This document shows positions 19,243-26,724 of a stretch of DNA of 64,000 nt, one piece after another (the stretch's first letter is position 1; every line of letters starts with the position of its first letter). The notes beneath the pieces were generated by a model. It did no database searches. It had not been told where the DNA came from and worked only from the letters and a program-made list of their open reading frames with translations. A program made the translations under genes and the position numbers. The stretch is from NCBI RefSeq assembly GCF_024172085.1, contig NZ_JAMZDZ010000001.1, positions 7,068,001 to 7,132,000 of the forward strand. The letters are read 5' to 3'. The DNA is from Hamadaea flava. GTDB lineage: Bacteria; Actinomycetota; Actinomycetes; Mycobacteriales; Micromonosporaceae.

Positions 19243-19262
19243 CGAGCCGCCGGAGGCAGACA

Positions 19263-19281
19263 GTAGGCTAGGCTAACTTTC
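19263..19281. promoter_or_regulatory. IdeR/DmdR-like iron box upstream of the suf operon
   Basis: GTAGGCTAGGCTAACTTTC matches the actinobacterial iron-repressor consensus TTAGGTTAGGCTAACCTAA at 14 of 19 positions by hand count, with the central half-sites intact. It lies 64 bp before sufR. It suggests iron-dependent control of Fe-S assembly in addition to SufR itself. Confidence 0.5.
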
Positions 19282-19328
19282 GGTGCTGTGGATCACCGGA
19301 GGCGTGGTTTGCGCACCTGAACGTAAAT

Positions 19329-19344
19329 AAGTCACACTGGTGTA
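19329..19344. promoter_or_regulatory. candidate sufR promoter/operator
   Basis: The palindrome ACAC-TG-GTGT lies immediately before the GTG start, with CACACT 6 nt before it as a possible -10. The position suits autoregulation by SufR, but the site is short. Confidence 0.35.
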
Positions 19345-20049
19345 GTGGAAATCGCGGCGGCCCGATCCTCCGGGCTTCAGTACGCCCCAGCGGAGGGCGC
19401 CGATCGGCGTACCCGCGACCGGGTGCTGGAGTTGCTGGGGCTCGGCGGCGCGACCGCGGCCCAGCTGGGCGACGCGCTCGGGCTGAAGCCCGCAGCCATC
19501 CGCCGGCACCTGGACGCGCTGCTCTGCGACGGTCTGGTGACCGGCCGGGACCAGCCGGCGAAGGGCCGGGGCCGGCCCGCGAAGATCTTCTCGCTGACCC
19601 GTGAGGGACGTGAGGGGCTCGGCGGCCACACCTACGACGACCTGGCCGCCGCCGCGCTGCGGTGGATCGCGGCCCAGAACGGCGACTCCGGTGTCACCGA
19701 GTTCGCCCGCGCACAGGTCGCACAGCTGGAGACCCGCTGCCGCGAGGCCATGACGTCGGCGGGCGAGGACCCGTTGGCCCGGGCGGAGGCGCTGGCTCAA
19801 GCGCTGACCGCCGAGGGATACGCTGCCAGCGCCTCCGTGATCGCCAGCGGTGGCCAACTGTGCCAGCACCATTGCCCGGTGGCGCACGTCGCCGCCGAGT
19901 TCCCGCAGCTCTGCGAGGCCGAGACCCAGGTGATCGCCCGCCTGGTCGGCTCGCACGTGCAGCGGCTGGCGACGATCGCCCACGGGGACGGCGTCTGTAC
20001 GACGCACATCCCTGGACAACTACACCAAGTCACGGTGAGGGATAACTGA
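19345..20049 (+). CDS. sufR: SufR-type iron-sulfur cluster-sensing repressor
   Basis: The 234-residue product has an N-terminal winged helix-turn-helix (about 25-85, with [13 protein letters not shown] as recognition region). Its C-terminal domain carries Cys173, Cys177, Cys190 and Cys218 in CQHHC, PQLC and GVCTTH, which fit a bound Fe-S cluster. Such proteins repress the suf operon while holding a cluster. It is the first gene of sufR-sufB-sufD-Rieske-sufC-sufS-sufU-sufT and overlaps sufB by 1 nt (TGATG). GTG is the start; no Shine-Dalgarno is visible. Confidence 0.93.
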   Translation: MEIAAARSSGLQYAPAEGADRRTRDRVLELLGLGGATAAQLGDALGLKPAAIRRHLDALLCDGLVTGRDQPAKGRGRPAKIFSLTREGREGLGGHTYDDLAAAALRWIAAQNGDSGVTEFARAQVAQLETRCREAMTSAGEDPLARAEALAQALTAEGYAASASVIASGGQLCQHHCPVAHVAAEFPQLCEAETQVIARLVGSHVQRLATIAHGDGVCTTHIPGQLHQVTVRDN

Positions 20050-21464
20050 TGACCGAGATCACGCAGGAAGAGCATCTTGCTGCCCTGGGGAAGTACGAGT
20101 ACGGCTGGGCCGACTCCGACATCGCGGGCGCGTCGGCGCAGCGCGGCCTGAACGAGGCCGTCGTACGCGACATCTCGGCGAAGAAGAACGAACCCGAGTG
20201 GATGCTCGACCTCCGGCTGAAGGGCCTGCGCCTGTTCGGCCGCAAGCCGATGCCGTCCTGGGGCGCGGATCTGTCCACGATCGACTTCGACAACATCAAG
20301 TACTTCGTCCGCTCGACCGAGAAGCAGGCGGCGAGCTGGGACGAGCTGCCCGAGGACATCAAGAACACCTACGACAAGCTGGGCATCCCCGAGGCGGAGA
20401 AGCAGCGCCTCGTCGCCGGTGTCGCGGCGCAGTACGAGTCCGAGGTGGTCTACCACAAGATCCGTGAGGACCTTGAGGAGCAGGGCGTCATCTTCCTCGA
20501 CACCGACACCGGCCTCAAGGAGCACCCGGAGCTGTTCCAGGAGTACTTCGGCACGGTGATCCCGGTCGGGGACAACAAGTTCGCCGCGCTCAACACCTCG
20601 GTGTGGTCCGGCGGCTCGTTCATCTACGTGCCGAAGGGCGTGCACGTGGAGATCCCGCTCCAGGCGTACTTCCGGATCAACACCGAGAACATGGGCCAGT
20701 TCGAGCGGACCCTGATCATCGTGGACGAGGACGCGTACGTCCACTATGTCGAGGGCTGCACCGCGCCGATCTACTCGTCCGACTCGCTGCACAGCGCGGT
20801 CGTCGAGATCATCGTGAAGAAGGGCGGCCGCTGCCGCTACACCACGATCCAGAACTGGTCGAACAACGTCTACAACCTGGTGACCAAGCGCGCCGTCGCG
20901 CACGAGGGCGCGACCATGGAGTGGATCGACGGCAACATCGGTTCCAAGGTCACCATGAAGTACCCGGCCGTCTACATGGTCGGCGAACACGCCAAGGGCG
21001 AGGTGCTCAGCGTCGCGATGGCCGGCGAGGGCCAGCACCAGGACGCCGGCGCGAAGATGGTGCACGCCGCGCCGCACACCAGCTCGACCATCGTCTCCAA
21101 GTCGATCGCCCGGGGCGGCGGCCGCACCTCCTACCGCGGTCTCGTCCAGGTGCTCGAGGGCTCCAGCCACAGCAAGTCCACAGTCAAGTGCGACGCGCTG
21201 CTGGTCGACACCATCTCCCGGTCGGACACCTATCCGTACGTCGACATCCGCGAGGACGACGTGGCGATGGGGCACGAGGCCACCGTCTCCAAGGTCAGCG
21301 AGGACCAGCTCTTCTACCTGATGAGCCGCGGGCTGTCCGAGGACGAGGCCATGGCGATGATCGTGCGCGGCTTCATCGAGCCGATCGCCAAGGAGCTCCC
21401 GATGGAGTACGCCCTGGAACTGAACCGCCTGATCGAACTGCAGATGGAAGGTGCCGTCGGCTGA
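20049..21464 (+). CDS. sufB: Fe-S cluster assembly scaffold protein SufB
   Basis: SufB forms the SufBC2D scaffold on which clusters are built. The 471-residue product shows the SufB hallmarks [45 protein letters not shown] (scaffold Cys) and [12 protein letters not shown]. The C-terminal [21 protein letters not shown] is also present. No intein interrupts it, unlike some mycobacterial SufB proteins. It overlaps sufR upstream and sufD downstream by 1 nt each. Confidence 0.97.
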   Translation: MTEITQEEHLAALGKYEYGWADSDIAGASAQRGLNEAVVRDISAKKNEPEWMLDLRLKGLRLFGRKPMPSWGADLSTIDFDNIKYFVRSTEKQAASWDELPEDIKNTYDKLGIPEAEKQRLVAGVAAQYESEVVYHKIREDLEEQGVIFLDTDTGLKEHPELFQEYFGTVIPVGDNKFAALNTSVWSGGSFIYVPKGVHVEIPLQAYFRINTENMGQFERTLIIVDEDAYVHYVEGCTAPIYSSDSLHSAVVEIIVKKGGRCRYTTIQNWSNNVYNLVTKRAVAHEGATMEWIDGNIGSKVTMKYPAVYMVGEHAKGEVLSVAMAGEGQHQDAGAKMVHAAPHTSSTIVSKSIARGGGRTSYRGLVQVLEGSSHSKSTVKCDALLVDTISRSDTYPYVDIREDDVAMGHEATVSKVSEDQLFYLMSRGLSEDEAMAMIVRGFIEPIAKELPMEYALELNRLIELQMEGAVG

Positions 21465-22657
21465 TGACGACCCTGGAGACCAGCGCACCGCCGAAGACGA
21501 AGTCCCAAGCCCTGCGCTCCTACGACGTCGCGGACTTCCCGGCCCTCACGGGGCTGGAGGAGGAGTGGCGGTTCACCCCGCTGAAGAGGCTGCGCGACCT
21601 GGCCACCACCGGGTCGGGCGCAGTCGCGACGGGGGCGGCGCCGAAGTGGGAGATCCCGGCGCTGCCCACCGGGGTCACCGTGACCACCGTCGGCCGGGAG
21701 GACGCCCGGCTCGGCAGCGTGCTCACGCCGTTCGACCGGATCAGCGCGCTCGCGTACGGGGCCTTCGAGAGCGCCACGCTGATCAGCGTCGCGAACGAGG
21801 CCACCCCGGCCGAGCCCATCCAGGTACGCCTGGTGGGCGGCGGCGCGGAGGCGATCGCGTACGGGCACACCTTCATCGAGATCGGCGCGCTCGCCGAGGC
21901 GACGCTGATCCTGGAACACACGGGCAGCGCCACGCTGGCCGACAACGTGGAGATCTCGGTCGGCCCCGGCGCGCACCTGACCCTGGTCACCGTGACCGAC
22001 TGGGCGCGGGACGCCGTGCAGGCGCAGCACCTGAAGTTCCGGCTGGGCCGCGACGCCAAGGTCCTGCACGTGCAGGTCTCCCTCGGCGGCGACCTGGTCC
22101 GCCAGTACACCTCGGTCGAGTACGCCGACCGCGGCGGCGACATGAGCGCCTACGGGCTGTACTTCGCGACCGAGGGCCAGCACCTCGAACACCGCCTGCT
22201 CGTTGACCACGCCGTGCCGGACTGCCGTTCGTACGTGGGTTACCGGGGCGCGCTGCAGGGTGAGCAGGCGCACACGGTGTGGGTCGGCGATGTGCTGATC
22301 CGGGCCGAGGCGACCGGCACCGACACCTACGAGATCAACCGGAACCTGCTGCTGTCCGACGGCGCGCGGGCCGACTCGGTGCCGAACCTGGAGATCGAGA
22401 CCGGCGAGGTGGCCGGGGCGGGGCACGCCAGCGCCACCGGCCGGTTCGACGACGAGCACCTGTTCTACCTGATGGCCCGGGGCATCCCCGAGGACGAGGC
22501 GCGCAAGCTGGTCGTCCGCGGCTTCTTCGCCGAACTGCTCGCGAAGATCCCCGTACCGGAGCTGCACGACCGGCTCGGCGATGTGATCGAGGCGCGGCTG
22601 CATGCCGGGGAAGGCTTGCCTGAGCCGCCAGAAGTGCAGTCAGGGGCCTCGGCATGA
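21464..22657 (+). CDS. sufD: Fe-S cluster assembly protein SufD
   Basis: SufD is the SufB paralogue in the SufBC2D scaffold complex, needed for iron entry. The 397-residue product has a SufD-type beta-helix core with HRLLVDHAVPDCRSYVGYRG and the end LFYLMARGIPEDEARKLVVRGFF. Its last 17 residues, AGEGLPEPPEVQSGASA, come from the 42-bp interspersed element, which reaches to within 10 bp of the stop. Usual SufD proteins end before this. The stop overlaps the Rieske gene as ATGA. Confidence 0.95.
   Translation: MTTLETSAPPKTKSQALRSYDVADFPALTGLEEEWRFTPLKRLRDLATTGSGAVATGAAPKWEIPALPTGVTVTTVGREDARLGSVLTPFDRISALAYGAFESATLISVANEATPAEPIQVRLVGGGAEAIAYGHTFIEIGALAEATLILEHTGSATLADNVEISVGPGAHLTLVTVTDWARDAVQAQHLKFRLGRDAKVLHVQVSLGGDLVRQYTSVEYADRGGDMSAYGLYFATEGQHLEHRLLVDHAVPDCRSYVGYRGALQGEQAHTVWVGDVLIRAEATGTDTYEINRNLLLSDGARADSVPNLEIETGEVAGAGHASATGRFDDEHLFYLMARGIPEDEARKLVVRGFFAELLAKIPVPELHDRLGDVIEARLHAGEGLPEPPEVQSGASA
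22604..22645 (+). repeat. 42-bp interspersed element, copy within the 3' end of sufD
   Basis: GCCGGGGAAGGCTTGCC then TGAGCCGCCAGAAGTGCAGT matches the copy in the GH13 gene at 36 of 42 positions by hand count. It is read in frame as AGEGLPEPPEVQSG. Confidence 0.85.
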
Positions 22658-22986
22658 GTTTCCGCCAGGCCTGTTCCACCGACGACGTCGCCAAGGGCTC
22701 GGCCCTGCACGTCGAGGTGGAGGGCGTCGAGATCGCCATCGTGCACGCGGAGGACGACCGGTTCTACGCGATCCACGACGAGTGCTCGCACGCCTCGATC
22801 CCGCTGTCCGACGGCGAGGTCGACGGCTGCACCCTGGAATGCTGGCTGCACGGCTCGCGTTTCGACCTTCGGACCGGAGAGCCGACCGGGCTGCCCGCGA
22901 CCGAACCCGTTCCCGTCTATCCCGTCGAAGTCCGCGACGGTTCTGTCTACGTCAGCCTGGCGTCGAGTAATGGAGTTACCCCATGA
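22654..22986 (+). CDS. Rieske [2Fe-2S] protein of the suf operon
   Basis: The 110-residue soluble protein resembles ferredoxin subunits of non-heme dioxygenases (NirD-like Rieske fold). Ligands are Cys44-x-His46 and Cys63-x2-His66 (DECSHAS and LECWLHGSRFD). It occurs in actinobacterial suf operons between sufD and sufC; electron donation during cluster assembly is inferred. Both ends overlap neighbours by 4 bp. Confidence 0.92.
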   Translation: MSFRQACSTDDVAKGSALHVEVEGVEIAIVHAEDDRFYAIHDECSHASIPLSDGEVDGCTLECWLHGSRFDLRTGEPTGLPATEPVPVYPVEVRDGSVYVSLASSNGVTP

Positions 22987-23747
22987 GCGTTCTGGAGATC
23001 CGTGACCTGCAGGTGTCGGTCAAGCTGCCCGAGGGCGAGCTGAAGCCGATCCTCGCGGGCGTCACCCTGACCGTGCGGTCGGGCGAGACCCACGCGATCA
23101 TGGGCCCCAACGGCTCGGGCAAGTCGACGCTGGCGTACTCGATCGCCGGGCACCCGAAGTACGAGATCACCGGCGGCACCGTCACCCTCGACGGTCAGGA
23201 CGTCCTGGCCATGGCGGTGGACGAGCGCGCCCGTGCCGGGCTCTTCCTCGCCATGCAGTACCCCGTCGAGGTCCCCGGCGTCTCGGTGGCCAACTTCCTG
23301 CGTACCGCCAAGACCGCCATCGACGGTGAGGCCCCCAAGCTGCGCACGTGGGGCGCGGACCTGAAGGGCGCGATGGAGCGCCTGGGCATGGACCCGGCGT
23401 TCGCGCAGCGCAACGTGAACGAGGGCTTCTCCGGCGGCGAGAAGAAGCGGCACGAGATCGTGCAGCTGGAGCTGCTCCGGCCGAAGATCGCGATCCTGGA
23501 CGAGACCGACTCGGGCCTCGACGTGGACGCGCTGCGGGTGGTCAGCGAGGGCGTCAACCGGGTCAAGGAGACCACCGGCATCGGCACGCTGCTGATCACG
23601 CACTACACCCGGATCCTGCGCTACATCAAGCCTGACTTCGTGCACGTCTTCGTCGCCGGGAAGATCGTCGAGGAGGGCGGCCCGGAGCTGGCGGAGAAGC
23701 TGGAAGCCGAAGGCTACGAGCGCTACGTCACGGGTGCGGCGGCCTGA
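22983..23747 (+). CDS. sufC: Fe-S cluster assembly ATPase SufC
   Basis: SufC is the ABC-type ATPase that drives conformational change of SufBD. The 254-residue product has Walker A GPNGSGKST (about 40-48), signature FSGGEKKRHE, Walker B IAILDETDSGLD and the H-loop ITHYTR. It carries no membrane partner, as expected for SufC. ATG overlaps the Rieske stop; sufS follows after 9 bp. Confidence 0.97.
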   Translation: MSVLEIRDLQVSVKLPEGELKPILAGVTLTVRSGETHAIMGPNGSGKSTLAYSIAGHPKYEITGGTVTLDGQDVLAMAVDERARAGLFLAMQYPVEVPGVSVANFLRTAKTAIDGEAPKLRTWGADLKGAMERLGMDPAFAQRNVNEGFSGGEKKRHEIVQLELLRPKIAILDETDSGLDVDALRVVSEGVNRVKETTGIGTLLITHYTRILRYIKPDFVHVFVAGKIVEEGGPELAEKLEAEGYERYVTGAAA

Positions 23748-23756
23748 GGAGGCGTC

Positions 23757-25064
23757 ATGTCGGTGATCACCATTCCTGAGGGGATGCCCCAGTACGCGGA
23801 GAAGCCGCGCCTGGACGTCGAGGCGATCCGGGCGGACTTCCCGATCCTGTCCCGCACCGTCAACGGCCACCCGCTGGTCTACCTGGACTCGGCCGCGACC
23901 TCGCAGAAGCCGCGTCAGGTGATCGAGGCGATCGCCGACCATTACCTCCACCACAACGCCAACGTCTCCCGGTCGGTCCACACGCTGGGCACCGAGGCGA
24001 CCGAGGCGTTCGAGGGAGCACGGGCCACGGTCGCCGGGTTCATCGGGGCGCCGCGGGCCGAGGAGATCGTCTTCACGAAGAACTCGACGGAGTCGATCAA
24101 CCTGGTGGCGCACGCCTTCTCCGGCACGGCGGCCGATCCGCGCTTCCGCCTCGGGCCGGGCGACGAGATCGTCATCACCGAGATGGAGCACCACTCCAAC
24201 CTCGTGCCGTGGCAGCTGCTCTGTGAGCGCACCGGGGCGACGTTGAAGTGGCTCGGCGTGACCGACCAGGGCCGGCTCGACGAGTCCAACCTGGACGAGC
24301 TGATCACCGAGCGGACCAAGCTCGTCTCGATGGTGCACTACTCGAACATCCTCGGCACGATCAACGCCACCTCGCGCGTCACCAAGCGCGCGAAGGAGGT
24401 CGGCGCGCTGGTGCTGCTGGACTGCTCGCAGTCCATCCCGCACCTGCCGTTCGACGCTGTCGACTACGGCGTGGACTTCGTCGCCTTCACCGGGCACAAG
24501 ATGCTCGGCCCGACCGGGATCGGCGCCCTGTGGGGCCGCTACGAGCTGCTGGAGGCGATGCCTCCGTTCCTCGGCGGCGGTTCCATGGTGGAGACGGTGA
24601 CCATGCCGCGTACCACGTTCGCGCCGCCGCCGGCCCGGTTCGAGGCGGGCACCCCGCCGATCGCCGAGGCCGTCGGGCTGGCCGCCGCCGTCCGCTACCT
24701 CCAAGAGGTGGGGATGGAGGCGATCCAGTGGCACGAGAAGGAGCTGACGGCGTACGCGCTCGACGCGCTGGCCACCGTGCCCGGACTGCACGTCTTCGGT
24801 CCCACGGTGCCCGTCGGCCGGGGTGGGACGATCTCGTTCTCGCTGGCCGCCCCGGACGGCATCCCGATCCACCCGCACGACGTCGGTCAGGTTCTCGACA
24901 GCCTCGGCGTGCAGGTCCGGGTCGGACACCACTGCGCCCGGCCGACCTGCGTACGCTTCGGCGTCGCGGCGATGACCCGCGCCTCCTTCTACCTCTACAC
25001 GACGACCGACGAGGTCGACGCCCTGGTGCGCGGCCTGGCTCAGGTCCGGAAGGTGTTCGCGTAG
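23757..25064 (+). CDS. sufS: cysteine desulfurase SufS
   Basis: This PLP enzyme removes sulfur from cysteine as a persulfide for cluster assembly. The 435-residue product is group II: the PLP lysine is in FTGHKMLGPTG and the catalytic Cys is in RVGHHCARPTC near the C terminus. N-terminal YLDSAATSQKP and VHTLGTEATEAFEGAR are also typical. It is followed after 2 bp by its sulfur acceptor SufU. Confidence 0.97.
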   Translation: MSVITIPEGMPQYAEKPRLDVEAIRADFPILSRTVNGHPLVYLDSAATSQKPRQVIEAIADHYLHHNANVSRSVHTLGTEATEAFEGARATVAGFIGAPRAEEIVFTKNSTESINLVAHAFSGTAADPRFRLGPGDEIVITEMEHHSNLVPWQLLCERTGATLKWLGVTDQGRLDESNLDELITERTKLVSMVHYSNILGTINATSRVTKRAKEVGALVLLDCSQSIPHLPFDAVDYGVDFVAFTGHKMLGPTGIGALWGRYELLEAMPPFLGGGSMVETVTMPRTTFAPPPARFEAGTPPIAEAVGLAAAVRYLQEVGMEAIQWHEKELTAYALDALATVPGLHVFGPTVPVGRGGTISFSLAAPDGIPIHPHDVGQVLDSLGVQVRVGHHCARPTCVRFGVAAMTRASFYLYTTTDEVDALVRGLAQVRKVFA

Positions 25065-25066
25065 CC

Positions 25067-25516
25067 ATGCAGCTCGATCAGCTCTACCAAGAGATCATCC
25101 TCGATCACTACAAGCGCCCGCTCGGCCGAGGGCTCCGTGAGCCCTACGGTGCGGAGGCGCACCACGTGAACCCCACCTGCGGGGACGAGATCACCCTGCG
25201 GGTCAACGCCGGCGACGGCAAGATCGTCGACGTGTCGTGGGAGGGGCAGGGCTGCTCGATCAGCCAAGCCTCGGCGAGCATCCTGCACGAACTGCTCACC
25301 GGTTCGGCCGTGAGCGAGGCGCTGAAGGTGCACGAGACGTTCGTGGAGCTGATGCAGAGCAAGGGCCAGATCGAGCCCGACGAGGAGGTCCTCGGCGACG
25401 CGGTCGCGTTCGCCGGGGTGGCGAAGTATCCGGCGCGGGTGAAATGCGCGCTGCTTTCCTGGATGGCGTTCAAGGACGCGCTGGCGCGGGCCGGCGCGAT
25501 GGAGGTTCCCTCATGA
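25067..25516 (+). CDS. sufU: SufU zinc-dependent sulfurtransferase / scaffold
   Basis: SufU accepts persulfide sulfur from SufS. The 149-residue IscU-fold protein has Cys38, Asp40, Cys63 and Cys127 (NPTCGDE, GCSIS and ARVKCAL), matching the zinc and transfer residues. The 18-20 residue insertion between the second and third ligands separates SufU from IscU. ATG starts 2 bp after sufS, and the stop overlaps sufT. Confidence 0.95.
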   Translation: MQLDQLYQEIILDHYKRPLGRGLREPYGAEAHHVNPTCGDEITLRVNAGDGKIVDVSWEGQGCSISQASASILHELLTGSAVSEALKVHETFVELMQSKGQIEPDEEVLGDAVAFAGVAKYPARVKCALLSWMAFKDALARAGAMEVPS

Positions 25517-25932
25517 GCGAAGTGGTTTCTTCGGACACGTCGGCTGTCACGGAGGCCGAGGTCTCGGCTGACACGCGGGCGACCGAGGCCGAGGTCTCGA
25601 CTGTCTCGCGGGCGACGGAGGCCGAGGTCGAGGAGGCGATGAAGGACGTCGTCGACCCCGAGCTGGGGATCAACGTCGTGGACCTCGGCCTGATCTACGG
25701 CGTCCACGTCGACGACGACAACGTCGTCACCCTCGACATGACGCTGACCTCGGCGGCCTGCCCGCTGACCGACGTCATCGAGGACCAGGCGCGGTCGGCT
25801 GTCTGTGGCGGCCCCGGTGGCGGTCTCGCCTCCGACATCCGCATCAACTGGGTGTGGCTGCCGCCGTGGGGCCCGGACAAGATCACCGACGAGGGCCGGG
25901 ATCAGCTCCGGGCGCTCGGCTTCAACGTCTGA
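25513..25932 (+). CDS. sufT: SufT-like Fe-S assembly factor (MIP18/DUF59) with repeated N-terminus
   Basis: The 139-residue protein belongs to the MIP18/DUF59 family involved in Fe-S maturation. The core is AMKDVVDPELGINVVDLGLIYG then DMTLTSAACPLTDVIEDQ with its conserved Cys, and the Trp-Pro-Pro-Trp end. The N-terminal 40 residues are an acidic tandem repeat of an 11-residue unit (TEAEVSADTRA, TEAEVSTVSRA, TEAEVEE) encoded by 33-bp direct repeats. ATG overlaps the sufU stop. It is the last gene of the operon. Confidence 0.92.
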   Translation: MSEVVSSDTSAVTEAEVSADTRATEAEVSTVSRATEAEVEEAMKDVVDPELGINVVDLGLIYGVHVDDDNVVTLDMTLTSAACPLTDVIEDQARSAVCGGPGGGLASDIRINWVWLPPWGPDKITDEGRDQLRALGFNV

Positions 25933-25981
25933 CCGCATCGCGCCGCCCGGCCGCCGGCGCGGCCCGCGCGGCTTCGCGTGT

Positions 25982-26031
25982 CGATCTAGGCGAGAAATGG
26001 TTGCCCTGGCCGCCATTTCTCGCCTAGATCG
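25982..26031. repeat. paired-hairpin element, type A (locus 1)
   Basis: Perfect 19-bp arms beginning CGATCTAGGCGAGAAATGG surround a 12-nt loop (26001-26012). It lies 50 bp after sufT. The arm sequence recurs at 62197-62245. Confidence 0.85.
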
Positions 26032-26053
26032 TTTTCGGCCCCGTGAGGCGTCC

Positions 26054-26105
26054 GTGATCTTGAATAGAAAACGCTGCCGGGACGCCGTTTTCTATTCAAG
26101 ATCAC
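26054..26105. repeat. paired-hairpin element, type B (locus 1)
   Basis: Perfect 20-bp arms (GTGATCTTGAATAG then AAAACG) surround a 12-nt loop. The type A and B arms share GATCTnG and AGAAA. Both hairpins lie between convergent sufT and the DUF402 gene, where they could also serve as terminators. Confidence 0.85.
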
Positions 26106-26169
26106 CAAGTGCGGCCCGAATCGCGGCACCGAGAGCGGCGATCTCCGCAGTATGCAGCGTCGAACGGGG

Positions 26170-26676
26170 TCATGCGAGCATTGCCAGGTAGTGGTCGGGG
26201 GCGGTGTGGAACGGCTCGTCGAAGTTCGCAACAGCCGACAGAAGCCACGAAGCCGACGACCGAGCCGCAGCGACGACGGCCTCCGGGTAGGCGTACTTGG
26301 CCGTGTGAAGAAGGAACTCGTCTTCGTCGAGCAGCGACACTTCGCCGGTCGTCCGGAGCCGGATGACGTCGAGGTCCAGGTCGACGATGGTCAGCTCGTC
26401 GGTGCCGGTCCATTCCGGGATCGCGGTGACGTCGCAGTAGATGGCCGTCCGCGAGTCGGACTCGCTGTTGAATCGGGCGGTCCACCAGCGATCTCGGGGA
26501 GCGACCATGAGCCGGGGTCCGTGCACGGTGACCCAATGTCCGCCGTCGCGCCGCCAGGTTCCGCCGGGTGGGGAGCCCAGCCAGACGCCGTGTTCGTCCT
26601 CGCCGAGCCGGCGCAGCGTCGTCTCCCAGTGCAGTCGCCCGTCGAATTTCCGATACAGCACCCGTACGTCGCTCAC
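26170..26676 (-). CDS. DUF402 domain protein
   Basis: The 168-residue protein fits the DUF402 family, whose members include phosphatase-like and FAU-1 RNA-binding proteins. Supporting segments are WETTLRRLGEDEHGVWLG, WWTARFN, AIYCDVTAIPEW, IVDLDLDVIRLR and LLDEDEF, where the acidic residues probably bind a divalent metal. Function here is not known. GTG at 26676 was chosen because the minus-strand hexamer TACGGT (complement of 26684-26689) ends 7 nt before it. It is divergent from the phosphoketolase gene. Confidence 0.82.
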   Translation of the reverse strand: MSDVRVLYRKFDGRLHWETTLRRLGEDEHGVWLGSPPGGTWRRDGGHWVTVHGPRLMVAPRDRWWTARFNSESDSRTAIYCDVTAIPEWTGTDELTIVDLDLDVIRLRTTGEVSLLDEDEFLLHTAKYAYPEAVVAAARSSASWLLSAVANFDEPFHTAPDHYLAMLA

Positions 26677-26724
26677 GTAGGCCACCGTAGAGGGCAGCGC
26701 ACCGCAAACGGGTAAGGGACCGAC

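Noticed and set aside
20049-21464. Intein in SufB
   Set aside because: The 471-residue SufB reads through all conserved blocks without interruption.
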